DNA of 64,000 bases from Hirundichthys speculiger (lineage: Eukaryota; Chordata; Actinopteri; Beloniformes; Exocoetidae): NCBI GenBank assembly GCA_018398805.1, contig JAGFBZ010000178.1, positions 1,585,001-1,649,000 on the forward strand, in the 5' to 3' direction. Both the position numbers and the translations under genes were made by a program. Positions 10,908 through 21,494 of the stretch are shown here, in pieces; within the stretch, counting starts at the first letter, position 1, and each line of letters begins with the position of its first letter. The notes beneath the pieces are model-generated. The model searched no databases, was not told where the DNA came from, and saw only the letters and a list, made by a program, of their open reading frames with translations.

Positions 10908-12150
10908 AACATCACCACGCTGAATTCTCTGAGCCGTTTCTGCTCGCAGTCAACTTCGACTCCGTAAAATTCTCAATTTGAAGTTAAGTCATAAGTATTT
11001 TTTTCACGTTACAAACAAAATAAAAATCTGTAATTCTGAATTACCTAAAACAGGAAATCTAGAGCTTCCCTGCTGTGAGACGACAAACGTACCATCCCAC
11101 ATTGTTTCCTCGAGATTTAGGCGTTAAAACTAACGACAGGTTGGTCACAAGACAGTCAAATACTGTCTGTTTTTAATGTGTTATCAGTGTGTTCTCGCTA
11201 CCATGAAATCTCATTATTTTTGATTATTTTCATCTGTTAGTTAAAAGTTAAAAAAACTAAGACTAATGGAAGAATCAGCCCTGCATTTTAACCACGTTAC
11301 TCCAAAATAAAAGCCTTCCTTTGAAATGTTAGTTTTCATGAAATTGGGGTTTTAGAGTAAAAACGTGAAATCACAATGATGCTAGAAAAGTATGAAGTGA
11401 AGTAAATACTCTTCTTGGAGATATTAAGATATTTCGGTCTGAAAACAGCAGCGAATGGATCGTGTGTGTGAGTTTAACATTGTAATTGAGCTATGTTGCT
11501 CATTTACAGCAGAAACGTTCCCGTCCAGTCTGAGATCACGTTCATATGTCCATCACTATCGTTCCTCTTCTGAAACCACAGCAGGCGAGTGTTTCCAGAG
11601 GTTTGTCAAGCAGATCCAGACACTGGCCCGGAGTTTTAAGAGATCAAACAGTTCTATTGTGGAGATCTTTTTGCTCCTGAAAGTCTCAGCGTTTCATGAA
11701 TACTGCCTCATACCAAAGCCTCATGACAGTCACCTTTTGTAAATAAGGTCAGTATATTTTTCCTTAAGTTCCTTACAACCAAACTGCTCCTGTACCAACT
11801 TTTTCTGGAACATATTGCAGGCTTAAAACCTAAAGATGATTGCATATATTCAGAAAAGAAATGAGCTTGATGAGAAAAAAAATATGGCTATATATTTTCT
11901 GAAAGGAAATGAAAGTTAAATATATTTTTCTTTAATCTACATTTTCTATATCCTGCTGATGTTTTTTGATTTGGGGTTTCATGACTCTGTTACTTCCTCT
12001 TTGGTTACATTAAGCATTAGGGCATTTCATTTTAAGGCAAAATGAGTCTGTCACATGCAACACCCCTTTTACGTCTCCCCTCATGTGGAGTCAGTTGCTC
12101 ACACGGCAGACTCTCTCAGGATTGATCAGCGGTCGATACTCCGCCTCCAG
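10908..12150. other. No gene seen; presumed perforin upstream region
   Basis: AT-rich sequence without a convincing coding exon. The 95-codon frame at 11455-11742 has no recognisable domain. TTACTTCCTCTTTGG near 11990 fits an ETS-type site, which would suit a lymphocyte gene, but a short motif match proves little. Confidence 0.35.
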
Positions 12151-12158
12151 GATCACAG

Positions 12159-12203
12159 TATAAGTCAAGCTTTGAAAGGCAGAGCTTGCTGTCAACATTA
12201 AAG
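12159..12203 (+). promoter_or_regulatory. Putative TATA box and 5' non-coding exon of the perforin-like gene
   Basis: TATAAG at 12159-12164 lies about 25 bases before a plausible start of transcription at 12185-12190. The short leader ends at 12203 with AAAG followed by GTAAGCC, a good splice donor. The next acceptor (CTCCACACAG) ends at 12323, directly before an ATG. This gives a 120-bp first intron. Confidence 0.5.
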
Positions 12204-12323
12204 GTAAGCCAGTGGAGGACTGCATTCAGTATTGGTTTTATCCTCCCTGGAGTCACTCAAACTGTTGGCCGGTTTGAACTGAAGGTACATGTTGAAGTTT
12301 GCACCTCTTATTTCTCCACACAG

Positions 12324-12861
12324 ATGGCGAGGCTGTGGCAGCTTCATGCTCTTGTGCTGGACATGGACTCCTCTGAGTCTCTCATCCAGCGTGAGCTTCA
12401 TCGGTTCACCTGAGGAGTGTAAGAAGGCTCCTTTTGTCCCTGGTTACAACCTGGGTGGAGAGGGCTTCGACATCGTCACCATGGAGAGGAAAGGCGCCTC
12501 CGTCGTCGACACCGAATCGTGGAAGCTGGCGAACGGCACTTGCAGGATGCACGCGAACAGCAACATGAAAATGGCGAAGCAGAAGGTTCCCGGTTGCCCT
12601 GGTGGACTGGAGAATCCTCCCCAAGTGCAGCTTGAAGGTCTACAGTAAAGTCTACGACTCTGTCGCGACCCTGGTCAACGATTCCTCGTCGTCCGTGCTC
12701 AACGACTGGAAAGCTGGCCTCAACTTGTCTGTAGATCCCAGAGTCACGGGTGGCCCGCTGTACGGAGGATCCCGCTGCAAAGACTGTTCCTTTGCCATGC
12801 AGAAGCTGAGAGAAGACCGCCACACCTTCTTCCACCATTCTGTCTCCTGTAACTTCTACCG
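12324..12861 (+). CDS. Perforin-like coding exon 1: signal peptide and first half of MACPF
   Basis: ATG at 12324 follows directly on the acceptor CAG. The first 12 codons are leader-like; the frame then stops at 12411 unless shifted at about 12359. The next frame carries EECKKAPFVPGYN, GGEGFDIVTMERKGASVVD and W with a later TC, all perforin-typical, and stops at 12646 unless shifted again at about 12592. The third frame carries WRILPKCSLKVYSK, WKAGLNLSV, GGSRCKDCSFAM, and HHSVSCNFYR, ending at the donor CG|GTGAGTG (12861/12862). The intron phase is 2 and the next exon restores an arginine codon, which supports the exon border. Confidence 0.85.
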
Positions 12862-14948
12862 GTGAGTGTGTGGACGCGTGCTTTATGGAGCCCCGTTTGG
12901 GTCATAATTCAATGAATAAATGAGTCAATTATAATGAAATACAGGCGTTTGTTATTATGAAATACGTATCCATTATTATGAAATATTTCCCATTATTATG
13001 AAAAAATGTAATTATTATGAAATATATTTTCATTATTATTAAATCTTAGTTTAATGCATAACAGTTTATTTCAGAATGGCTTTTTTAAATCTAAGAATGA
13101 GTTTGTACATAATGGCTTCCTTTTTCATAAGAATGAGCTTTTACATAATAATGACATTTTGCCACTGGGCGGGACCAGTGGTTGACCTGCACGCTCATTG
13201 GCTGATCCTTCTCCATGCAGTCGAGCATCGAGCTTTCCCTACATTTCGCGCTACGTTTCTTAGTCGATGTCAACTTTTAACTGTAAACTGAGGTGCATTC
13301 TGCCACCTACTGGCCTGGAGTATATACATTGCACCTCTTGCCCACTATCGATATTCACTGTTCTGTTGCTTATGCCTGAATGAAAGAGCAGCCAATCACA
13401 TAAATGGCTCCGCCCTCTCTGCTGTGATTGACACACAAATCATTCTTATGAAAAACTAATCCATTATTATGTAAAAGCTCATTCTTATGAAAAACAAAGC
13501 CATTATTATGTAAAAGTTCGTTCTTATGAAAAACAAAACCATTATCATAATAATGGGAAATATTTAATAATACTAAATGCTTGTATTTCATAAAAATAGA
13601 CTCATTTATTCATTGAATTATGACCCAAACGGGGCTCCATAGTACTTATCCGCTTATCGTAAATCCTGCATGTATTTATTCAGTAAACTGGCATCTCATC
13701 ACTGCAGATGATTAACCAATTGTTTAATATGATCCATGAGTGACTCAAAAGTGTGACTTATGTACATGACCCTTGTTTTCTTCAGCTATAGACTGGCAGC
13801 CAAACCTCCTCTGTCTCAAGAATTTAAATCAGCTGTGGACTCCCTTCCTTCCTACTCAAGTAAAACAGAGGAATCGTACCGCCGACTGATTGACACCTAC
13901 GGTACACATTACCTCATGCAAGTGATCCTGGGAGGGAGACTGAAGGCCATCACGGCCGTCAAGACCTGCGAGGCAACGATTAAAGGCCTGTCAGCAACGG
14001 AAATCAGCGACTGTTTGACCGTTGAAGCCTCTGCCAGCTTCGCGCATCCCAACAGCATCAAGTCGATGATGGAGCACTGCAAGGAAAAGAGGAAGAAGGC
14101 CCGCATCCCAAGTTTCAGCAGCGCGTTTGGAGATCGCAGCACTGACGTCACTGGCGGGGTCATCGATGGAGCCGATATCCTCTTTCTGGCACAATCGCAC
14201 CCCTCCGTCTATCGAAGGTGGATCAACTCTCTGAAGAGCACGCCTGACGTGGTCCAGTACGGCCTGAAGCCCCTGCACGCCATACTGCCGCCCGGCCATA
14301 ACGCCAGGGCCGGACTGAAACGAAGAGGCGGAGAAGTACATCGAACGCAACGCCCTGTGGAAAAACTGCTCGAAACCCTGTCCGATAGGGCGCCGGACCA
14401 GCAAGCGAGATCCCTGCGCTTGTGTCTGCAACGGCGGCCCGCTGGTCAAGTCGAACTGCTGCCCGGCCGGCAAAGGCCTGGCAACACTGAAGGTGTTTGG
14501 ACTGTATGCCCGTAATCTCTACGGTGACAGGTGGACCAAGACGGATGGGTCAGTGAAGGTTCAGTATGGTAACCAGGAGAAGCGCACCGCCATCATATTA
14601 AACAACGACAGTCCTAAGTGGTCGGAGGTGTTTGAGTTCGGACCCATTAAGATGAACGGGAAGAAGCAGCTCGTGTTCACCGTTTATGACCAGGACACGT
14701 ACTGGAACAGCGACAAGCTCGGCCGGTGTTCATTCGGCCTGCGCAGCGGAAACGTGACGGACAGCTGTATGTTCACGCACGGCACCTTCTTCTTCTCGTA
14801 CCAGGTGGAGTGCGCGCCGAAGTCTCGGTGGTCTGCGCTGTCAGATTACGTGCCGACCCCCGTCAGTCCCGTCTTGGCGGAGGTCTTCCACGACAGAAAC
14901 TGGCTCCTTTTGGACAGTCAGAGAAAATATACGATGAACGAGTTGTAA
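12324..14948 (+). CDS. prf1-like: Perforin-1-like protein (MACPF and C2), reading frame broken at three points
   Basis: Perforin is secreted from cytotoxic lymphocyte granules and, with calcium, inserts as an oligomeric pore in target membranes. Two coding exons (12324-12861 and 13786-14948) would encode about 566 residues, normal for the family. Order: short hydrophobic leader, a cysteine plus GEGFD segment typical of perforin N-termini, the MACPF domain with YGTHY, a cysteine-rich EGF-like linker, and a C2 domain with acidic calcium loops. The frame slips three times, near 12359, 12592 and 14323, each time as one extra base in a two-base run (GG, GG, AA). Splice sites and the domain sequences either side are intact. 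It is either a recent pseudogene or a good gene with assembly errors; the consistent single-base insertions make error a real possibility. I deliberately give no corrected protein. Confidence 0.85.
12884..13641. mobile_element. Fold-back DNA element, copy 1, inside the perforin intron
   Basis: Starts TATGGAGCCCCGTTTGGGTC and ends with the exact complement. The 6-bp flanks GTGCTT (12878-12883) and GTACTT (13642-13647) are a target duplication with one mismatch. Each arm is a long run of degenerate ATTATTATGAAATA-type units plus blocks such as CATAAGAATGAGCTTTTACA, whose complement sits in the other arm. The centre (about 13166-13436) is unique and holds CTGGGCGGGACCAGTGG. No coding capacity. 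It makes up 758 of the 924 intron bases. A second copy lies at 43155-44102. Confidence 0.9.
13786..14948 (+). CDS. Perforin-like coding exon 2: rest of MACPF, EGF-like linker, C2 domain
   Basis: Acceptor TTGTTTTCTTCAG ends at 13785. The frame reads YRLAAKPPLS, the MACPF signature YGTHYLMQVILGGRLKA (about 13900-13950), the second transmembrane-hairpin region ending in GGVIDGADILF and PLHAILPPGH. A one-base slip at about 14323 moves the cysteine-rich linker (several CxC and NGG elements, 14370-14480) into the frame that ends at 14948. The C2 domain follows: LKVFGLYARNLYGD, VKVQYG, NDSPKWSEVFEFG, VYDQDTYWNSDKLG, with aspartates in the three calcium loops. The last residues are KYTMNEL and the stop is TAA. 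Confidence 0.88.
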
Positions 14949-15159
14949 AATCTGATTAAACAGTTGACGTTTTTAAGTGACTGTAGCTTTCTGTTTTTGC
15001 TTTTGAATCTCTATCTTCTACGTGCATAAAAAATGTCATATCCTTGCTGATGTCGAAATGTTTTTACAAATATCTGCAAGGAAAGCTCTGCAGTTTTTCA
15101 GTCTTAATACTCCTCTCATTGTACCATGTATGCAAGAAAAAAACCCACAAAAAAATAAA
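14949..15159 (+). terminator. Perforin-like 3' untranslated region with polyadenylation signal
   Basis: AATAAA at 15154-15159 is the first good polyadenylation signal after the stop codon, giving a 3' untranslated region of about 230 bases. Confidence 0.6.
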
Positions 15160-15620
15160 GCCATTTAATGACCAGAAAAGATAACAACGTTTGTTTTTAA
15201 TTTATTAATGAAGTTTGCATGCAAGCCTTGAATATGCTCATAAATGTGTAAGTGTGTACCATTATTAGCTGAATCTAATGTTAACATCTGACAGCGACGC
15301 TGAGAGAAAACTGTTGATAACTGCATAATCACAACACAGGCACGAGTGAAGAGTCTTTCAGGGCTTTCTTCTCATTTTTGTTCTCTTCCTCTTTAAAAAC
15401 GTAAGAGAGTTTAGGCGAGACTCTGTTAACACTTCGGGGTGCAGTCACACATCTCTGCCTCCTGATTACTGAGACTGCTCTCACATTACTCCAGTCTCAG
15501 TTTCGTACCTGAGCATGATGGCTGCTCATTCACACATTGTCACGTTAATGAGGTGACTGCTTGGAGCTGGTTCAGGCAGACAAGGTGAGCTGCGTTTTAC
15601 GCTCGCTCGTCGCTCTACAA
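15160..15620. other. No gene seen
   Basis: AT-rich intergenic sequence downstream of the perforin-like gene. Confidence 0.35.
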
Positions 15621-15720
15621 CAGGGGTGGGCAGATCCAGTCCTGGAGGGCCACTGTCCTGCAAGTCTTAGATGTTTTCCTGCCACAACACACCTGATTCA
15701 AATGAATGGGTCGTTAAAGG
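15621..15720 (+). mobile_element. hAT miniature element, left end only
   Basis: CAGGGGTGGGCAGATCCAGT, then CCTGGAGGGCC and ACACACCTGATTCAAATGAA are the left half of a very common fish hAT miniature element. The complementary right half is missing. Confidence 0.7.
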
Positions 15721-15841
15721 TCTGGCGCAGACCGATGTGTAAGTGACTTTATCTCACTTACACATCTGTTTAAGGAACAAGAGGTTCTCGCCACTCTCAT
15801 GCTTTCTGATGTCTGTCGCCCAACAAGGTCACAGCCACTCT

Positions 15842-15897
15842 GGGCCGCCCGGTGGTGCAGTGGCTAGGGCAGGCGGCCCATGTGCAGAGGCTACAGT
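15842..15897 (+). mobile_element. Truncated tRNA-derived SINE head
   Basis: GGCCGCCCGGTGGTGCAGTG, GCTAGGGCAGGC and CCATGTGCAGAGGCTACAGT match by eye the 5' part of a tRNA-derived fish SINE. The B-box region (GGTTCGA-type) is missing, so it is a fragment. Confidence 0.5.
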
Positions 15898-16121
15898 CAA
15901 TTTGACCAGCCTGTTTTAACTGCTCCAACATTAACAGAAAAACCACTGATCATCACCAAATTGTATTTACATCCCTTTTAAGCTGTAAACAATGTCTCAA
16001 ACTAGCGGTTTACATGAATAACTGCAGCGAATATACAAAAAATACGTGGGGGGGGGTCATGTGTCTTCACACACAGAAGTGGCATTTTGCAATCAGATTG
16101 TAGTGTGCCTTGCAAACGTAG

Positions 16122-16210
16122 CAGTGACGTGCGGTCAGGGTTCATATGCTTGTAAATCTGACTGATGAAGTCAGTGCCTCACCAGCCATGAATCTCACCG
16201 CACGTCACTG
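16122..16210. mobile_element. 89-bp hAT miniature element inside the piggyBac zinc-finger codons
   Basis: Begins CAGTGACGTGCGGT and ends ACCGCACGTCACTG. It is flanked by perfect 8-bp duplications AAACGTAG at 16114-16121 and 16211-16218. Removing it and one duplication rejoins the cysteine-rich frame of the host piggyBac copy. Confidence 0.9.
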
Positions 16211-16360
16211 AAACGTAGGCATCACATTTAAAACATATAAGACTTGTTTTATTGTCTCTAGGGGCACAGAGGTGGCATCTCTTCCGTTTCTGCCCCTGTT
16301 TGGGGGGGAGAGCAGCAGGGCAGTGGCTGGGGCTGCAGACTCCTCACCAGACTGGCAGAG

Positions 16361-16421
16361 GCTGGTGCACGGGGAAGGTGCTGGTGCACGGGGAAGGTGC
16401 TGGTGCACGGGGAAGGTGCTG
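16361..16421. repeat. 19-bp tandem repeat, 3 copies
   Basis: GCTGGTGCACGGGGAAGGT three times, starting at 16361, 16380 and 16399, within the piggyBac remnant. Confidence 0.9.
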
Positions 16422-16892
16422 GCGCCGTTGAATCAGAGGAGTCGCCAAAGCTTTCCCAAGCTCTGCCAGGAAGAGTCTCCTCTTGAAACACAATGTTCCC
16501 GTAACAAAAACCTAATTGTTGACTTTGAAATGTGGAACAAGTGTTATACATTTAGTTTGGAAGGTGTAGTTCATGTGGGGGGATGGGCACGTGAATGAGG
16601 TGGGAAGAGGAGACACCTATTTGTTCAGTCTGAAAGGGTTCATGTGGGGTGGTATGTGTGTGTGTGTGGTGGTGTATTTGTGGTTGTGTACTATTTGATG
16701 GATGAACACAATCTAGGGTCACCCATTAATTTTCTATGGTGGTCATTTTTGACCGGGAACACCACAGGTGTTACAAAGTTGAATAAACTACTCAAAATTC
16801 AATGAAAGTGGTGATCAGCAATTATATATGTTCAAATTCCTACTGTGGAGGATATCATAAGGCCCTGAGACAATCAAATGTAAAACACAATA

Positions 16893-17384
16893 CAGTGATC
16901 CCTTATTTTTCGCGGTTAATGGGGACTGGCGCCCCCCAGCGAGAATCAAAATTCGCGAACTGGAGCCGGAACCCCCCTGAGCCTAAATAATGTGTTTTAA
17001 ATATGTTTAAAAACCGCAAAAAAGTAGCGAGACACTGCAGCGAAACAAGACAAAGGCACTTTCTGTTACCTTCACAGCCTCTGGACTTTAAACCGTAGTA
17101 AAGAAACCGCTCTTTCATCCAACCTCATTTTCATTCTGCCGTCCCACGATACACACACTACATTACCCATAAGGCCACATCATTACCCATAAGGCCACCT
17201 TCTTAAAGGGGCCAGGCTGGCTCACAACATTGCTTTGCTGCAAGAGAACGCTCACAACATCCTGTGATGTTTCCACAATTTTTTCTTGATTTTTTTGTTA
17301 ATATTATATATTTCTGAAAAAAATCTGCGAATAACTAAAACCGAACTTAAAGAACTTAAAGTGCGAATTGGCGAGGGATCACTG
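16893..17384. mobile_element. Tigger-type miniature element, copy 1
   Basis: Ends CAGTGATCCCT and AGGGATCACTG are inverted repeats, flanked by TA on both sides (16891-16892, 17385-17386), the Tc1/mariner/pogo target. Inner parts read TTTTCGCGGTTAATGGGGAC and, inverted, GTGCGAATTGGCG. It sits between two piggyBac blocks. Copy 2 is at 55827-56514. Confidence 0.85.
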
Positions 17385-17447
17385 TATTTCTGATTGATGA
17401 AAGTTGGAAATCGGTCAGATTTGACCCAAACACGACAGAAAGGTTAA

Positions 17448-19229
17448 ATGTTTCTCGAGGTGTTGATCTATAAGGTAGATTTTAAAGGCTTCATCGTGAG
17501 AGCTGCCTGACGGATTTAAAATAAGAAAACTGCAGGCGGCGTGTTTGAGTTGAACATTTCTTGCTGTTTCTGTTTCTGTACGTCCAGAAAGCTGTGCCCA
17601 GCTGACGCATAAACCCTTTGTTTCGTTAAATACTTGCATCCTTAGTAGCAAAGAGCTGTCTGGTACTTCACTGGAAATCCAAGGAAGCTGCCTTCAGCAG
17701 TCAGTGCTTAACTGACGTTGTGGCTTCTCTGAAGCTAGAAAACATCTCACGTCCACTCGAAGGCAGAACTGATAAGTTCCAGTCTTTCATGTCTCATTTT
17801 TTCATCTAATTAGTCTCTCCTCCTCTAACGAGTACACGAGCCCTGTTTAAATATCTGTCAATTCAATTATTTATTCCCCCTGACTGAGAGCTTTACAACT
17901 TTAGTTTGGTCTTGAGTGGGCTGGATTCCCATCTGCACTTAAAAAAAAAAAACATTTAAGGCTGGGATTGTGTTGTTTGTAAAATTGATGCATCCTCCAT
18001 CCATCAGACGCATCTTCACGTGCACCTCAAGTTACAGTTCGTGTCACGCGGAGCTCTAGCAGGGGACGAGCAGCGCGTCAGAAACAAGTCTCCTGGTATC
18101 TCAGCTAAATCGTTAATTACACTCACCTGAACGTTACTACCTATTCAGACCGTATCTTCTTTATGTCGCACAGCTGATGTGACTTTAGAGTGGTGTAAAA
18201 AGATTTGTGATGTCGCATTGATCAGTGCCACCTCTGCTTTACCTTTTAATCTCTGCGGTTTTCATTCGGAGCCACTTTCTGCCTTTATATGTACAATAAG
18301 AAGTTATTTTTACTGCCTGCAGGCGAACGCGTCTCTCACGCCGGAGCTCCACGTGAGCGTCTTCTGTCTTATGTCGAACCACCAGCTCCGTGAGGCAGAA
18401 GAATGTGGGGCGTTTGGGAGAAGGGAGTATTTTTATACAATCCTATGTGTGTCGCTGTACGTTGTTCTTTTATTTTTTGTGCCTGCCATGATTTAAGATG
18501 CTTCTCCAACACCTGTGTTGACTTTGTGATTGTTCTCTCTGAATATAAAATCCCTAGGGGAGGGCTTTGGGGGCTTTTTTTTCTTTCTCAACAGTAATGC
18601 TGTGCAGGTATCGTTCCCCTTCAGGTCTTGATTTGAGCTCTTAAACTTCCCTGTTGCTTTTCTGTCGTTCTGCCTGCTTTCCGATCTCCCCATTAACCTG
18701 GCTGTTTCCTCTGAGTTTGCCCTTGTTCGTGGACTCGCGGGCCACATGGACCACCTCTGACTGTTGTCTGAGCGATCGGATCTTCACGATGGCACCGTTG
18801 GTCCCAACCAGAGGAACCAGGGTCAGAAAAAATCAAATTAAATCCTGAAGACTAATATCTCATTTGAAAGCGAGTGAGTTCCATATGTGAACATTAAGAG
18901 TGAGATCTGAACGCTGACTGATGTGATCGGGGTTGATGGTAGAAATGAAGATCTGTTCGTCAGCTGAAAGAGCTGGTTTTCGATGTCAAGGTCAAACAGT
19001 GTGGTTTACTAAAGATGCAACATGATCCCATCATCACTTTGGGATGACAGTATTGAAGATCACTGAAAATCCCCCAATCATTCCACGCTGAATCTCAAAG
19101 GTCATGTGCTTTAAAAGCTCAAACCTGATAGAGAGACGTGCACAAAAATAGTTACGTGGTTCTTACTTTATACGGCACCAAGCGCATCATCCATCCATTT
19201 TCTAGTTTTCTGATTTCCTTGCGTCCTTG
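17448..19229. other. No gene seen
   Basis: About 1.8 kb with no recognisable exon. The longest frame (18179-18496, 105 codons) has no known domain. Confidence 0.35.
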
Positions 19230-19490
19230 GCAAAGGTCATTTCTGTGATGGCAGCATTAATGTGCTGCCTTCAGGACCACATCTTTTCTTGAGAACATCC
19301 AAGCTTTTTTAAAGAAGACAATGCAAAACCACATTCTGGACGCATCACGAGCAATGAGGAAGAGAGTGTTGGTCCAGTCTGCCTTCAGTCCCGTAACCAA
19401 CGAGAACGTGTGGAGAGTTGTGAAGTGAAAACTGTGATGATGACGCCGTAAGACGTGTTTGCAGGAACATTGGGAAGTGTTGGGATGGGT
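19230..19490 (+). mobile_element. Tc1-like transposase fragment
   Basis: AAGACAATGCAAAACCACAT (19315), CCTTCAGTCCC, GAGAACGTGTGGAGAGTT and TAAGACGTGTTTGCAGGAA match the C-terminal catalytic part of a fish Tc1 transposase (the QDNAKPH, SPDL and ENVWR region). Many indels; short relic. Confidence 0.65.
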
Positions 19491-19540
19491 TGCACATGCA
19501 AGGCTGTGCACATGAAGGCGTTTGAAAAGCCCATGTAAAA

Positions 19541-19879
19541 CATTCCCAAACTTCAGAATACCAAGGCCCAATTTGAAATGTGAAAAACACGCGGTTCCAC
19601 TTTCATCACAACTATGATCACCAGACAGGACTAGAAGCTATGTTCTGATATTAATGTGAGGGGTCAACAAATAAGGTGATACTTGTCATATTAAGTTAAG
19701 ATGACAGTAGAATAACACTTAACTGCTTTGTTTTGTTACTTCTTAATGTTGTTTTAATCATGTCATGAATATTTTATATTAATTAAAAATTTAAAAAAGA
19801 TTGAGAATTTAAAGCATCTTTGTTTAATTTTAATAACCTCTCACGGCCCACCTGCGGTACCACGCTTTGGGAATCGCTG
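19541..19879. mobile_element. hAT miniature element, related copy A
   Basis: It shares CATTCCCAAACTTC, ATACCAAGGCCCAATTTG, CACCAGACAGGACTAGAAGC and TAACCTCTCACGGCCCACCT with the copy at 30959-31291, and ends in TTTGGGAATCGCTG. The left end is damaged and no target duplication is clear. Confidence 0.75.
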
Positions 19880-21490
19880 CTCTGAAGTATTTTGGAGGAA
19901 CCTGCTGTAAATGCTAAGTCTAGTCTTGCATTCCTTTTTTCATTTTCTCAACGTCTACATTGCAGACTGTTTAATCTTTACGAGGTTGGATTTACTTTAG
20001 CTTGCACAGTTTCATTTTTCTGCCAAGGGCCTCTAGGAGTCGTTAAGGTATGGAACCATATTTACAGCACAACAGTGAAACATATGTGATTATCCTAAAA
20101 CCAACCAGTTATTAGTTTTAATGCCTAAACCGTGTGGAAACAGTGTGGAAAGGCACGATATGGGGTCTCCGGTTTCGTGGGGGGCATTTGTGTGAATCCA
20201 GTCGCGGTGCAACTGTGAGAGTCTTCCGAATTGAAGCAGTCGGTGACAACATGCAGTGAACTTGAAAAAAGCGCGAGTGTAAAAGTTTTTCACAGTTGTC
20301 TGGGCGGTGACTTCACAAACAAGCACGAGACGCGACCAAAGGGAGGGGGCTCCTCACTTCGCCCTCAGAACATCACCGGTAATGAAAGTCCTGCCGCCGA
20401 TCCGTTTCGCCTGAATACTTGCACTCTTATGTATATAAACAGAGGAAATCATTTGTAAAATTTGGGGGAAATTGCCAGTTGACACGTGACTGCAGATGCT
20501 CACCGATATGATATATCGCTATATGATACGATACGATATTTCATGATATGATAATAGTGGAGCCAGAAGAGGAAATGAGTCGGACACAGATTGATACTGT
20601 AAACAAACACAAAAGGCTTTCATAGCGTTCGCTACAGACACACTGCAATGTCTAATGAAAGAAAGCAGAAGCAGCCACATCAAAGTGCTGAGATCCAGGC
20701 CTTTATCCTCACTTTCCTTGAGCCTGCTATCAAACAATGACCCCTTCATGAGCAACCCTTATTCAGACTCAGCCCTACTTCTAAAACAGGTCATCTTAGA
20801 CCTTCACTTTGACAGTCTCCTGCTGGTTTGGCTTATCCACACCCCATTCCTTTCTCCTTCCCTTGCTCTTGGAAGAAAAGAGACAGAGACATGGGATTTG
20901 CCTCACGGTAGGTAGCTGTTTTATGTGTACCATATGAAAAGGAAAAAAAAGAGGTTCTCTCTTTTTTGCTTTTATGGTGGGACTTGGCAAAGGGATCCAG
21001 GAGCCCACTTGAGGTGCAGTGGGTCTTAGAACTGGATGATTTGTTTAGAGAAGCCCTCTCCAACCAAAAAAAAGGAGGATTAGCTGCACACCGGTTCCCA
21101 TGGAACCAAAGCGAAGTGGAAAGGCCCTTTCAGAGGTTGCCACACCCCTGCTCGGCTGAATATGCATGCAAGCACACACACACACACACGCACAAAAACA
21201 CAAACACGAACAATATACAAGTATTTGCACCTGTCCGTAAGGTAGATTCCCACTGACACACAGACAATGAAGATTACTGTACGCGGGCCAAGTGTTTGCA
21301 GGTTTCCCACAGTCTGCCAGCGGCACAAAGTGCAGGAAGGACACAGTAGAAAACCCCCAAGAAGAGGAATTAATATAAATATACATTACCATGACTTGAT
21401 GAGAACAGAGAAGTAAGTTTCCATCAAAGCCAGAGGGCTTTTTTACTTTTGAATTTTAAACGACACCTTTGAACTGCAGACTGGGTTCAT
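19880..21490. other. No gene seen; CA microsatellite
   Basis: Contains a short CA microsatellite at 21172-21191 and an AT-rich ATGATA-type stretch near 20505-20555. No exon recognised. Confidence 0.35.
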
Positions 21491-21494
21491 CACG

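Larger units (their letters stand above)
16030..17443 (-). mobile_element. Internally deleted piggyBac-like transposon with two nested insertions
   Basis: On the minus strand, KRCHLC (about 16286-16269), then TSLICFKCDAYV (about 16244-16207), and beyond a nested insertion CKAHYN with a further CxxC, form the C-terminal cysteine-rich domain of piggyBac transposases. FQEETLPGRAWESFGDSSDS at about 16490-16430 resembles the acidic N-terminal region. The catalytic core between them is gone. The right end reads CGGTCAGATTTGACCC and stops at GG just before TTAA (17444-17447), the piggyBac target site. A second GGTCATTTTTGACCGGGA lies near 16740. The left end could not be fixed. Confidence 0.65.

Noticed and set aside
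15842..15897. tRNA gene
   Set aside because: There is an A-box-like head but no B box or cloverleaf; it fits a truncated SINE.
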